A stretch of DNA of 64,000 bases from Geobacillus genomosp. 3. GTDB taxonomy: Bacteria > Bacillota > Bacilli > Bacillales > Anoxybacillaceae. A program made the translations under genes and the position numbers. Within the stretch, counting starts at the first letter, position 1. Every line of letters begins with the position of its first letter. The DNA is taken from NCBI RefSeq assembly GCF_000445995.2, contig NC_022080.4:424001-488000 (forward strand). The letters are read 5' to 3'. Below, in pieces: positions 26,087 to 33,740 of this stretch. The notes beneath the pieces are model-generated. The model made no database searches and was not told the DNA's origin. It worked only from the letters and a program-made list of their open reading frames with translations.

Positions 26087-26822
26087 GCGGAAATGGGACG
26101 AAATGATACAAACAGCGCTGCTCTACGGAACGGATGAGGCAGCCGAACAGAAAGAAGATGTATGGGTGCACATTCGCTCTCGTATGGTGAAACAGCGACG
26201 GAAACGCCGCCGTACGGGAAAGAGGGGGTGGATGGCGGTTTCAGCGGCGGCAGCGGTCGCGCTGGCGTTTTTGTTCACTGCCCCTGGTCAGGCTGCGATC
26301 GATCAAGTTAAGCAATGGTTTGCCCCGAAAAAAGTGATCACAGAGGAAATTGAAGGGCAAAAAGAACAAAAGGAAGTAACGTTGAACGAGGGGAAAGCCG
26401 GCTATGTTATTTACGTCGATGAAAGCATGTACCGAATGGAAACAAGAAACGGGCACGATCGCATTGTGCCGCTTCATCAAGGAGGAAGCGACATCCCGCC
26501 GGTATATATGGAAATTCGTCAAGTGACGGATCGATCTCCGGAAACGGTTGCCGCTGAGTTGGAACAGGAAGTGAAGGAGAAATACCCGGTCATCATTCAA
26601 ACTGGGAAGGTGAAAGAGCCGGTGACTGGCTATGTCATTCACGGGGAAGCCGGGTATAAGTGGAATGACGAAGTTGTCAAATATTATGTTGTTCCGAACG
26701 GCAAAGGCGGTGCGTTTATTATTGAGCAACGGTATTTTCTTGAAGCAAGCGAAGGGCACGGCGCTCGGTTTGACTATATGGTAAGGCAATTTCACATTGT
26801 GGATAAGCAGGAAGCGGAATAA
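26079..26822 (+). CDS. Membrane-bound anti-sigma factor
   Basis: About 247 residues from the ATG at 26079 (GAGAGAGG upstream), starting inside the sigma gene. N-terminal cytosolic part (1-50) ending in a cluster of basic residues, one membrane segment (about 51-68, WMAVSAAAAVALAFLF), then an extracytoplasmic domain containing YVIYVDESMYRMET and a DUF4367-like C-terminal fold. There is no zinc HxxxCxxC motif, so it is not a classical ZAS anti-sigma. Topology and overlap with the ECF gene support its role. Confidence 0.75.
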   Translation: MDERKWDEMIQTALLYGTDEAAEQKEDVWVHIRSRMVKQRRKRRRTGKRGWMAVSAAAAVALAFLFTAPGQAAIDQVKQWFAPKKVITEEIEGQKEQKEVTLNEGKAGYVIYVDESMYRMETRNGHDRIVPLHQGGSDIPPVYMEIRQVTDRSPETVAAELEQEVKEKYPVIIQTGKVKEPVTGYVIHGEAGYKWNDEVVKYYVVPNGKGGAFIIEQRYFLEASEGHGARFDYMVRQFHIVDKQEAE

Positions 26823-26933
26823 ACTTCGTCTTGTGCCGGCCGTCAAAACAAAAGGAAGGGAAAACCGCAGACGACAACGAAATAAAATAATGAACGTCCG
26901 GAAATATTCGGTGAAAGAAAAGAGGGAAAGCGG

Positions 26934-27251
26934 ATGAAAACGCAGTTTATCGCCGGCCATGCACGGCTTCCGGCTGGAATGGCGGCCAAAAGCCTTTACG
27001 ATACGCTAACGATCACGGCAGAGATTGATAAAAAATACGGGGTGATCGTGGAGGCCTCGTGCACGCTCGCCACTGAACACGGGCGTGATTACATCGCCCG
27101 GCTGCTGCGCGGCCATTCGCTGCGCGACGGCATTGACGAGCTGTTGGTGGAACTTGACGAAGGGTATTTGGGCAAAGCGCATTCCGCCTTATGCGCGGCG
27201 CTGAAAGATTTATACAAACAATATTGCAAAATGGATGAGAAAGACGAATAA
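26934..27251 (+). CDS. DUF3870 family protein
   Basis: 105 residues; GAGGGAAAGCGG precedes the ATG. Small soluble protein with the DUF3870 pattern (AGHARLPAGM at the start, YGVIVEASCTLATEHGRDYI in the middle, HSALCAALKDLYKQYC near the end). Two conserved-looking cysteines (C44, C88) could bind metal or form a disulfide; function unknown. Stands alone with its own terminator. Confidence 0.75.
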   Translation: MKTQFIAGHARLPAGMAAKSLYDTLTITAEIDKKYGVIVEASCTLATEHGRDYIARLLRGHSLRDGIDELLVELDEGYLGKAHSALCAALKDLYKQYCKMDEKDE

Positions 27252-27292
27252 GCGGCCGTTCCCCATCAGCGGATGGGGACAGCCGCGTTTTT
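27251..27292 (+). terminator. Intrinsic terminator
   Basis: GCGGC...TCCCCATC/GGATGGGGA...CCGCG followed by TTTTT; it ends about 50 bases before the stop of the convergent acyl-CoA dehydrogenase. Confidence 0.8.
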
Positions 27293-27342
27293 GCGCGTGA
27301 CCGCGATGGGGTCTCCGCTATTTCGACGATGGTTTAGTCCTT

Positions 27343-28542
27343 TTAGTCCTCGTCTGGCCGCCATGCCGGCAATGTTTTGCGCAGCGGTTTGTCTTCACGG
27401 TAGCCAAGCACGTATTCCGCCTGCATGATCGTATGGATTTCCCGCGTGCCTTCGTAAATGACCGGCGCTTTCGAGTTGCGCAAATAGCGCTCGACCGGGT
27501 ATTCATTCGAATAGCCGTAGGCGCCGTGAACTTGGACCGCATCGTCGGCTGCTTTGTTGGCATAGTCGCAGGCGATCCATTTGGCGAGCGATGTTTCTCT
27601 CGTGCAGCGGCGGCCTTCGTTTTTTAGAAACCCAACTTTGTACACGAGCAGGCGGCTGATTTGCAGGCCGGCTTCCATGCGGGCGATCATTTGCTGAACG
27701 AGCTGATGGCGGCCGATTTCTTTGCCGAACGTTTTTCGCTCATGGCAGTATTTGACGCTGGCTTCCAGGCACGCCATAATAAGGCCGACGGCGCCGGCGG
27801 CAACCGTGAAACGGCCGTTGTCAAGCGCGGACATGGCAATTTTGAATCCTTCGCCTTCTTCCCCAAGCAAGTTTTCTTTCGGGACGCGGACGTTGTCGAA
27901 AAACAGCTCACCGGTGTTTCCGGAACGAATGCCAAGCTTCCCTTTGATCGGGCGCGATGAAAAGCCGGGCATGGTTCGTTCGACGATAAAGGCGGAAATG
28001 CCGCGATGTTTTTTCGCTTTGTCCGTATAGGCGAACACGAGGAAATGGTCGGCGATGTCGGCAAGAGAGATCCATGTTTTTTGCCCGTTTAAAATATAGT
28101 CGTCCCCGTCGCGGACAGCGGTCGTTTGGATCGAAGCGACGTCCGAGCCGGCGTTTGGTTCAGTGAGGCCAAAGGCGCCGATTTTTTCCCCGCGCGCTTG
28201 CGGGACGAGGTATTTTTGTTTTTGTTCCTCAGTCCCCCATTGCAAAAGAGTGAGGCTATTGAGCCCGGTGTGAACCGACACGGCGGTGCGAAACGCCGTA
28301 TCGCCGCGCTCGAGCTCTTCGCAGACGATGGCGAGCGAGTTGTAGTCCATGCCCATGCCGCCGTACTGCTCCGGAATGCAGACGCCCATTAGATTGAGTT
28401 CGGCGAGCCGTTGAAAAATATTGTGGTCAAATTCGCCGCGCTCATCCCATTCTTTCATGTGCGGTATAATTTCTTTGTCAACAAACTTGCGCACCGTTTG
28501 CCGCAGCATTTCCTGCTCTGGTGTAAAGTCGAAGTTCATCAT
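27343..28542 (-). CDS. Acyl-CoA dehydrogenase, probably glutaryl-CoA dehydrogenase
   Basis: 399 residues, AGGGGGATGG before the ATG. Flavin-dependent acyl-CoA dehydrogenase with GLTEPNAGSD (FAD/substrate loop) and the catalytic base in VIYEGTREIH. The segment GDTAFRTAVSVHTGL aligns with the human glutaryl-CoA dehydrogenase segment carrying Arg94, the residue that binds the distal carboxylate. Together with a family III CoA-transferase just upstream this suggests glutarate activation and oxidation, possibly from lysine. This assignment is inference; a general short-chain enzyme is the alternative. Confidence 0.75.
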   Translation of the reverse strand: MMNFDFTPEQEMLRQTVRKFVDKEIIPHMKEWDERGEFDHNIFQRLAELNLMGVCIPEQYGGMGMDYNSLAIVCEELERGDTAFRTAVSVHTGLNSLTLLQWGTEEQKQKYLVPQARGEKIGAFGLTEPNAGSDVASIQTTAVRDGDDYILNGQKTWISLADIADHFLVFAYTDKAKKHRGISAFIVERTMPGFSSRPIKGKLGIRSGNTGELFFDNVRVPKENLLGEEGEGFKIAMSALDNGRFTVAAGAVGLIMACLEASVKYCHERKTFGKEIGRHQLVQQMIARMEAGLQISRLLVYKVGFLKNEGRRCTRETSLAKWIACDYANKAADDAVQVHGAYGYSNEYPVERYLRNSKAPVIYEGTREIHTIMQAEYVLGYREDKPLRKTLPAWRPDED

Positions 28543-28662
28543 CGTTTTCCATCCCCCTATGCATCCATTTGTTATTTAAACATAATTGCATCAACCGTTT
28601 CGATATGCCGGCGTTCACGGGTGTTCCGCCGGCCGTTGTAAGAGGTCGTGTCTCCTCCTTGG

Positions 28663-29844
28663 TCATGGCGACTCGTTACCATTGTTGTCGGCTGCTTGCC
28701 CGTTTCGCCACCCGGCTTCGGCTTCGCCGTTATGCTCGCCGGCGAGCGGGGGCGGCAGCCGATAGGAGACCGGTGTCCCAGACAGCTTGAGCGGGCTGGC
28801 GACGAGTTTCAGCGGGCCGACGGTTGGGTGGTGCATCGTGACCGTCATCTGGCGCGCGGCGGTTTGCGGATGGCGAAACAGTTCATCCATTGTCTGCACC
28901 GGGCCGCACGGAATCCCTTTTTCAGCGAGAAGGCGCTGCCATTCGGCGCGTGTTCGTCGCTTGATCTCTTCATTCAGCCGTCGGTTGAGTTCGTCCCGAT
29001 GGGCGACGCGGCCGGGGTTGGTCTGAAAGCGCGGATCCGTTCCGATCGAGCGGTCGGACAACAGCGAGCAAAGCGCTTGAAATTGCCGGTCATTGCCGAC
29101 GGCGATGACGATCGGTCCGTCGCTTGCTTCATACGTCGAGTACGGGACGATGTTCGGATGTTCATTGCCTAGCGGCCGCGGAATGTCACCTGACATTAAG
29201 TAGTTCGCCGCGACATTGACAAGCGTACCTACAGCACAATCAAAGAGTGACAAATCAATTTTTTGTCCGTGTCCTGTTTTTTCACGGGCCAAAAGCGCCG
29301 CTTCAATGGCGATGGCGGCATACAGCCCGGTGAACACGTCCGTGACGGCCACCCCCACTTTGAGCGGGCCGGTGTCCGCGGTGCCGTTGATGCTCATCCA
29401 GCCGCTCATCGCTTGAATGATATAGTCGTAGCCGGCAAGCGAGGCGAGCGGGCCGGTTTCCCCGAACCCGGTGATCGAGCAGTAGATGAGGCGCGGGTTG
29501 AGGCGGGATAGCGATTCATAGTCGAGTCCCCATTTGTCCATCGTCCCGGTTTTAAAATTGTGGATGACGACATCGGCTGTCTCCGCCAGGCGGCGAACGG
29601 TTTCCCGCCCTTGCTCGGTTTTGAAATCGAGGGTTATACTCCGCTTGTTGCGGTTGACCGCCGTGTAGTAGGCGCTCATCCCATTTTGGAACGGAGGCCC
29701 CCAAAACCGGGTGTCATCCGACCCGCCCGGCGCTTCGATTTTGATGACATCGGCCCCTAAATCGCCTAATATCATCGTCGCATACGGGCCCGCCAATACG
29801 CGCGACAAATCGAGGACACGCACGCCATCAAGTGCTCCCGCCAT
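28663..29844 (-). CDS. CaiB/BaiF family III CoA-transferase
   Basis: 393 residues from the ATG at 29844 with GGAAAGGAGGG upstream. Family III CoA-transferase fold: LDGVRVLDLSRVLAGPYATMILGDLGADVIKIE at the start, the catalytic-aspartate region around SRLNPRLIYCSITGFGETGP and GYDYIIQAMSG. It would move CoA from succinyl-CoA or similar to a dicarboxylate. First gene of a two-gene operon with the dehydrogenase (120-nt gap), under the attenuated leader at 29869-30123. Confidence 0.85.
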   Translation of the reverse strand: MAGALDGVRVLDLSRVLAGPYATMILGDLGADVIKIEAPGGSDDTRFWGPPFQNGMSAYYTAVNRNKRSITLDFKTEQGRETVRRLAETADVVIHNFKTGTMDKWGLDYESLSRLNPRLIYCSITGFGETGPLASLAGYDYIIQAMSGWMSINGTADTGPLKVGVAVTDVFTGLYAAIAIEAALLAREKTGHGQKIDLSLFDCAVGTLVNVAANYLMSGDIPRPLGNEHPNIVPYSTYEASDGPIVIAVGNDRQFQALCSLLSDRSIGTDPRFQTNPGRVAHRDELNRRLNEEIKRRTRAEWQRLLAEKGIPCGPVQTMDELFRHPQTAARQMTVTMHHPTVGPLKLVASPLKLSGTPVSYRLPPPLAGEHNGEAEAGWRNGQAADNNGNESP

Positions 29845-29871
29845 TCGTTTCCCTCCTTTCCTGACATGCAA

Positions 29872-29912
29872 AAAGCCGGTTCCTAGGCAAAGTAAAGACA
29901 GGAACCGGCTTG
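29872..29912 (-). terminator. Terminator in the CoA-transferase leader (attenuator)
   Basis: Read on the minus strand: AAGCCGGTTCCTGTC, loop, then GGAACCGGCTTTTTG. It is 25-30 nt upstream of the CoA-transferase start and downstream of a strong promoter, so transcription must read through it. Confidence 0.8.
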
Positions 29913-30094
29913 AGCGGACTGAGGGAGCATGCCGGCAAGGACATGCCGCCAGACCGCACAGTTCTTTTGAATATTATGGAAGGCAAACATAGCGATGAAC
30001 GCTGCCGTGACGGGCAGCGAGGTCAACGAACAGTGATGCCGGCCGTCTGATCTGCCGGGCGGTGAAGCGGGCAGGAGACGACTCGATACATTTA
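29913..30094 (-). promoter_or_regulatory. About 180-nt structured leader of the CoA-transferase operon
   Basis: Between promoter and attenuator the minus-strand RNA contains a strong hairpin (GCTGCC/GGCAGC around 30002-30019) and GC-rich pairable segments (GGCATG/CATGCC around 29930-29948). I find no T-box antiterminator (GGTGG-ACCGCG), lysine or cobalamin consensus. Regulator unknown. Confidence 0.45.
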
Positions 30095-30123
30095 TTATAA
30101 ATTATTGTTTGATAATTGTAAAT
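30095..30123 (-). promoter_or_regulatory. SigA promoter of the CoA-transferase operon
   Basis: On the minus strand TTTACA (30123-30118), 17-bp spacer, TATAAT (30100-30095). Near-consensus. Confidence 0.75.
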
Positions 30124-30137
30124 AGTCTAACTGATAT

Positions 30138-30172
30138 AAAAAACATCCGCCAGCCTTAATCGGCTAGCGGAA
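30138..30172 (-). terminator. Terminator after the PBP fragment
   Basis: Minus strand CCGCTAGCC / GGCTGGCGG stem followed by ATGTTTTTT; it includes the stop codon of the PBP remnant. Confidence 0.75.
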
Positions 30173-30350
30173 GGAAGTAAAGATACGCTTCGCTGTGTTG
30201 ACGGCGTAGCGGCTGCCGCCGTCGTTTTCCACCCCTTCGATCAACAGGGCAAGCAACAGATCACGGCGGTCGGCCGGGTAGGCAACGAACAAGCCATTTT
30301 CCTTTCCTTGTGTTCCTTTTTCCTGCTTCAGCTCGGCAGTTCCGGTTTTG
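30164..30350 (-). pseudogene. C-terminal fragment of a penicillin-binding protein
   Basis: About 60 residues starting around KTGTAELKQEKGTQGKENGLF and ending with a stop at 30164. KTGTAE is the KTG active-site motif of transpeptidases; the sequence after it (FVAYPADRRDLLLALLIE, GGSRYAV) matches the C-terminus of PBP3/MecA-like class B enzymes (B. subtilis PbpC type). The SxxK and SxN parts and the whole N-terminus are absent, and upstream sequence (30350-30403) no longer reads as PBP. A relic of a deleted gene that kept its terminator. Confidence 0.7.
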
Positions 30351-30495
30351 CGGGCAACATGAACAGGAAATATAATCCAACGAAAAGGATGATGGGAAAA
30401 CATTGCCGTCCAAAGTCAAAAGGGGGCAACATTTGCCTTTGTTCAGATATAATTGTAAAGAAAGGGGAATCGATGAGATAAGGAAGTGATGGGGT

Positions 30496-31326
30496 ATGTT
30501 TCATATTTTAGTGACGACAGACGCCAATTATCTTCCGCCGCTGAAAGTGTTGATGCATTCCTTGTTTTGCCATAATCGCCGTCCGTTCATATTTTATTTG
30601 TTATATTCGCGTATTGGTGGAGAGGAGATCAAAGCGCTTGGCGATTTTGTCCGCCGGCAAGGGCATGAGTTCGCGCCGATTTACGTTGACCCGCAGCTGT
30701 TTCATGACGCCCCGGTGTTCCGCCATTATACAGCTGAAATGTATTACCGGCTGGCGGCGCATTTGTTTCTTCCGCCCGATGTTGATCGGGTGCTGTACTT
30801 GGATCCGGACATCGTTGCCATCAATCCGATCGATGAACTGTATGAGATGGACTTTGAGGGGAACTGGTTTATCGCTGCTGAGCATACGCATTCGACCAAA
30901 GTGGCCAACTTGTTCAACAAACTTCGCTTGAAGACGCCGAATGCGAAAGGCTATTTCAACACGGGCGTCATGATGATGAACATCGCGGCGATGCGTGAAC
31001 ACGTCCGGCTTGCTGATATTTACCAGTTTATCCGCGACAATCGGTTTAAGCTTGTCCTTCCTGACCAAGATGTGCTCAACGGACTGTATTGGGACAAAAT
31101 CAAGCCGGTCGACGGGTACCGCTACAATTATGATGCCCGTTATTACGATTTTTTGCAGCTGTTGCCCAATCCGAAACATAATTTGGCTTGGATCGAAGAA
31201 AACACCGTCTTTATTCATTATTGCGGAAAAGAAAAACCGTGGAAAGACAATTACAAAGGAGAGCTCGGCCTGTTTTACAGGCGATACAGCCAAGTGCTCG
31301 AACTCGAGGAGGAGGCGACGACATAA
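30496..31326 (+). CDS. Family 8 glycosyltransferase
   Basis: 276 residues. GT8 fold: N-terminal FHILVTTDANYLPPLKVLMHSL, the DxD metal/sugar-nucleotide motif in YLDPDIVAINPIDELY (about 100), GYFNTGVMMMN, DQDVLNGLY, and a C-terminal FIHYCGKEKPWK (HxxGxxKPW). Transfers hexose from a UDP-sugar, probably onto a cell-surface or general-stress glycan; similar to GspA-type enzymes. AGGAAGTGATGGGGT precedes the ATG. TATAAT near 30446 is a plausible -10, overlapped upstream by a GGCAA-TTGCC inverted repeat. Confidence 0.85.
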   Translation: MFHILVTTDANYLPPLKVLMHSLFCHNRRPFIFYLLYSRIGGEEIKALGDFVRRQGHEFAPIYVDPQLFHDAPVFRHYTAEMYYRLAAHLFLPPDVDRVLYLDPDIVAINPIDELYEMDFEGNWFIAAEHTHSTKVANLFNKLRLKTPNAKGYFNTGVMMMNIAAMREHVRLADIYQFIRDNRFKLVLPDQDVLNGLYWDKIKPVDGYRYNYDARYYDFLQLLPNPKHNLAWIEENTVFIHYCGKEKPWKDNYKGELGLFYRRYSQVLELEEEATT

Positions 31327-31342
31327 CGGTGCAGTCTGCGAA

Positions 31343-31378
31343 GGAAAGAGGTGTCCCAACGAAAGGACACCTCTTTCC
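31343..31378. terminator. Hairpin with GAGGTGTCC stem between convergent genes
   Basis: GGAAAGAGGTGTCC pairs with GGACACCTCTTTCC (14 bp). No real T-run on either strand, but the position between the GT8 gene and yfhD and the stem sequence match the other GGTGTCC hairpins at 1890 and 12324. Confidence 0.6.
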
Positions 31379-31379
31379 G

Positions 31380-31565
31380 TTACCGTTTGCGTTCTTGCCG
31401 GCGGATGCCAGCCGCCGCAGCGCGCGCTTGCGCCTCGAGATCTTCATGGTCGGCAAATTCCGCCGAATACTCGACGTCAATGCCGTCAGATTTCAACTGT
31501 TTCGGAACCTGCGGCAAAGTCGCCTTGTTTTTGTCGCGTGCCCGTTGTCCGCGAGATCGGCCCAT
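31380..31565 (-). CDS. yfhD: YfhD family protein
   Basis: 61 residues, ATG at 31565 with AGGGGG eight bases upstream. MGRSRGQRARDKNKATLPQ and the following DGIDVEYSAEFADHEDLEAQ segment match the Bacillus YfhD family, small charged proteins conserved in spore formers; no enzymatic function is known. Located next to yfhE and yfhF as in B. subtilis. Confidence 0.85.
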   Translation of the reverse strand: MGRSRGQRARDKNKATLPQVPKQLKSDGIDVEYSAEFADHEDLEAQARAAAAGIRRQERKR

Positions 31566-31654
31566 CGTCCATGCCCCCTATAGAAATGTGTGAATCGTAC
31601 GATTCATTCATTAGGATGGCATGAATGATACCGGTGTATAAATAGTAATCGTTT

Positions 31655-31783
31655 CTAATGGCGCGCCTTTTTCGGCGTATAGCCGCCCGCCTGGTCCGCC
31701 ATTTTAAAATCGCGGGCATAACTCACTTCTTGGGCGCTTGTCAACGTATGTTTCACTTTTTCGCGCTTCCGTTTTTCCGCCAT
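31655..31783 (-). CDS. yfhE: YfhE family small protein
   Basis: 42 residues beginning MAEKRKREKVKHTLTSAQEV and ending GGYTPKKARH; GAGGGAA lies upstream of the ATG at 31783. The LTSAQEV...FKxADxAGGYT pattern is that of Bacillus YfhE, a tiny conserved protein in the yfhD-yfhE-yfhF row. Its size makes it easy to miss. Very basic; function unknown. Confidence 0.8.
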   Translation of the reverse strand: MAEKRKREKVKHTLTSAQEVSYARDFKMADQAGGYTPKKARH

Positions 31784-31854
31784 CGCTCGTTCCCTCGCTT
31801 TGCATCAATATTTTTTCAGTTCCATTTTGGACGTCATCGGCCATTTTTATGCAT

Positions 31855-31889
31855 AAAAAGAGGATGTCCGGACGGACAGCCTCTTTTTG
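31855..31889. terminator. Terminator of the acetyltransferase gene
   Basis: AAAAAGAGGATGTCC / GGACAGCCTCTTTTT, symmetrical, with T-runs on both sides. Confidence 0.85.
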
Positions 31890-31912
31890 GGTGGTTATGC
31901 GGCCCCCCGCGC

Positions 31913-32467
31913 TTACGCTTCTTTTCGTTGTTCCTCTTCCAGCGTGAAGGAGGGATGGCGCATCGTATAAAGGGTGTAGTTGTCTTTCGTAATTTCATAC
32001 AAGTTGTACACATCCGCACCGATTTGCTCGAGCAACGCCCGCCGCGTTTCATTAGCCGGTGTCACATATGGCAGTTTTTCCGCCGCCTTAATCGAGCGGA
32101 CATTGACTTTACGGATGCGCAAAAACACCGTTTCGATCGAAAGTTCGTAAAACAGTTCGTGGAAAAACGCTTCTTTCGCGCGGCGATTGTAACCGAGCCC
32201 GTGATACGGCTTGCCGAGCCATGTTCCCAAAAAGCCGGCGCCATCTTCGATATCAAAGAGGCTGATCGTGCCGATCGGGTTTCCCCATTCGTCCAAAATC
32301 GTGCGCGAAATGAGTTCGCCTCGTTCTTCCGCCTCGATGAGCTGTTTCGTCATGAACAAAAACTCTTCGTACGAGCCCGCTTTTTGGCGCACAAAAGGGA
32401 AGACGTCCGGGTGCATCATCAGCTCGTACAGCGCATGGCAATCCTGCAGCTCGCGTTTTTTTAGCAT
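31913..32467 (-). CDS. GNAT family acetyltransferase (RimJ/RimL-like)
   Basis: 184 residues; ATG at 32467 with AAAGGAGGG eight bases upstream (a TTG two codons earlier is possible). RimJ/RimL-type pattern: N-terminal LKKRELQDCHALYELMMHP, central IGTISLFDIEDGAGFLGTWLGKPYHGLGYNRRAKEA (acetyl-CoA binding loop, here split), then VFLRIRKVNVRSIKAAEKLPY. Likely N-acetylates a protein or small molecule; substrate unknown. It replaces nothing in the B. subtilis order and sits between yfhE and yfhF. Confidence 0.82.
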   Translation of the reverse strand: MLKKRELQDCHALYELMMHPDVFPFVRQKAGSYEEFLFMTKQLIEAEERGELISRTILDEWGNPIGTISLFDIEDGAGFLGTWLGKPYHGLGYNRRAKEAFFHELFYELSIETVFLRIRKVNVRSIKAAEKLPYVTPANETRRALLEQIGADVYNLYEITKDNYTLYTMRHPSFTLEEEQRKEA

Positions 32468-32488
32468 GGCCAATCCCTCCTTTGGATA

Positions 32489-32625
32489 CCGAGGGCAGCC
32501 TCCTAGCGGGAAACCACCCTCGAAATTTTTTTATTAAAACTTCATTAAAAAAATTTCGGGGTGGGAATCGAACCCACTAGAACCAGCGCGAGCGCTGGTG
32601 GCGCACCATTTGCCTTCCCCTTACT
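32489..32625 (-). repeat. Nested palindrome with tRNA-like T-arm and variable arm
   Basis: Read on the minus strand: CCAGCGC-TC-GCGCTGG (like a long variable arm), then GTGGG-TTCGATT-CCCAC (a canonical T-arm), then a palindrome CGAAATTTTTTTA / TAAAAAAATTTCG extended by CCACCC / GGGTGG and CTAGTGGG / CCCGCTAG. The 5' half of a tRNA (acceptor, D-arm, anticodon stem) is not found and no CCA end is present. It precedes the acetyltransferase gene. Could be a tRNA relic, an element end or a leader RNA. Confidence 0.45.
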
Positions 32626-32712
32626 CCTGTCTGTATGCGGTTATGAACAACAACTGCCTTGAAGTCTTCTTTATCATACACGATTCAATTTAAAAAGGGA
32701 ATTGCTTTTTTG

Positions 32713-33630
32713 TTAATTTTTTTTGGATATTTTTTGTCGGACGTCTGCCAAAAGCAAATCGGTAAGACTATCTTCCAACGTTGGGAACGAAAAGCGAAAA
32801 CCGGCTTGCAGCAGCTTTTCCGGAATGACGCGCTGCCCTTCGGTAACGAGCATGCTCATTTCACCAAGAAGAAGGCGAAGTGCCCAAGCGGGAACCGGAA
32901 GCCAATGCGGACGGCGAAGCAGGCGGGAGACCGTGCGGCCGAACTCGTCCATTTGCACAGGATGGGGAGCGGTGAAATTGATCGGGCCGGACAATTCCTC
33001 GCGCTCGATGAGGAATGCGACCGCGCGCACGACGTCTTCAAGATGAATCCATGATAGCCATTGCCGGCCGTTGCCGATTGGGCCGCCTGCGAACAAACGA
33101 TACGGCATAATCATCATCGGCAAAGCGCCGCCGTTTGGAGCGAACACAACGCCTAAGCGGGCATAGACGGTGCGGACGCCGAGCTGTTCGATGGGGCTCG
33201 CTGCTGCTTCCCACGCCTGAACGGTTTTGGCGAGAAAATCGCTGCCGTAATCGGTTGTTTGTTCCGTAAATGTCGTGGAGTCTGAGGTGCCGTAAATGCC
33301 GACGGCGCTGGCGTTGATGAATAAGATCGGCCGTTCGGACAGCGAGCGAATGTAGTTCACCATTGCCTCCATTGCCTGCAGGCGGCTGTGAACAATCACC
33401 TCTTTTTGCTTTGCCGTCCATCGCTTCCGGTTGAGCGGCTCCCCAGCCAAATTCACGGCCACGTCGATGGCGGCCGGCTTCCGGTTATCGTCGAAGGAAA
33501 GGTAGTGAATGCGGTCTTCTGAAGATTTCGGAGAGCGGGTGAAAATGTAAATGTCATGTCCTTGACTGGAAAAATGGCGGGCGAGCGCCTGGCCGATCAG
33601 CCCGGTTCCGCCATTGATGGCGATGCGCAT
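32713..33630 (-). CDS. yfhF: TIGR01777-type NAD(P)-dependent epimerase YfhF
   Basis: 305 residues; AAGGAGGGAACAACG before the ATG. Extended short-chain dehydrogenase fold: N-terminal dinucleotide motif [24 protein letters not shown] and a C-terminal DUF1731 domain (about 255-300, [23 protein letters not shown]). Related proteins were once called SulA-like cell-division inhibitors, a label that is not supported by function. Divergent from recX, as in B. subtilis. Confidence 0.88.
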   Translation of the reverse strand: MRIAINGGTGLIGQALARHFSSQGHDIYIFTRSPKSSEDRIHYLSFDDNRKPAAIDVAVNLAGEPLNRKRWTAKQKEVIVHSRLQAMEAMVNYIRSLSERPILFINASAVGIYGTSDSTTFTEQTTDYGSDFLAKTVQAWEAAASPIEQLGVRTVYARLGVVFAPNGGALPMMIMPYRLFAGGPIGNGRQWLSWIHLEDVVRAVAFLIEREELSGPINFTAPHPVQMDEFGRTVSRLLRRPHWLPVPAWALRLLLGEMSMLVTEGQRVIPEKLLQAGFRFSFPTLEDSLTDLLLADVRQKISKKN

Positions 33631-33740
33631 CGTTGTTCCCTCCTTATTATTTTATGGCGCGAACAGCGTTTTTTTCTCCTTTCGCCATCGATGCCGGAAG
33701 TTCCTTCTTTATGATACGATAAAGGTGGGGAGGGCGAACG

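Noticed and set aside
29872..30094. T-box or lysine riboswitch in the CoA-transferase leader
   Set aside because: The T-box antiterminator sequence and the lysine-box core are not found.
32553..32640. Complete tRNA gene
   Set aside because: Only T-arm and variable-arm-like hairpins are present; no acceptor partner, D-arm or anticodon stem could be drawn.
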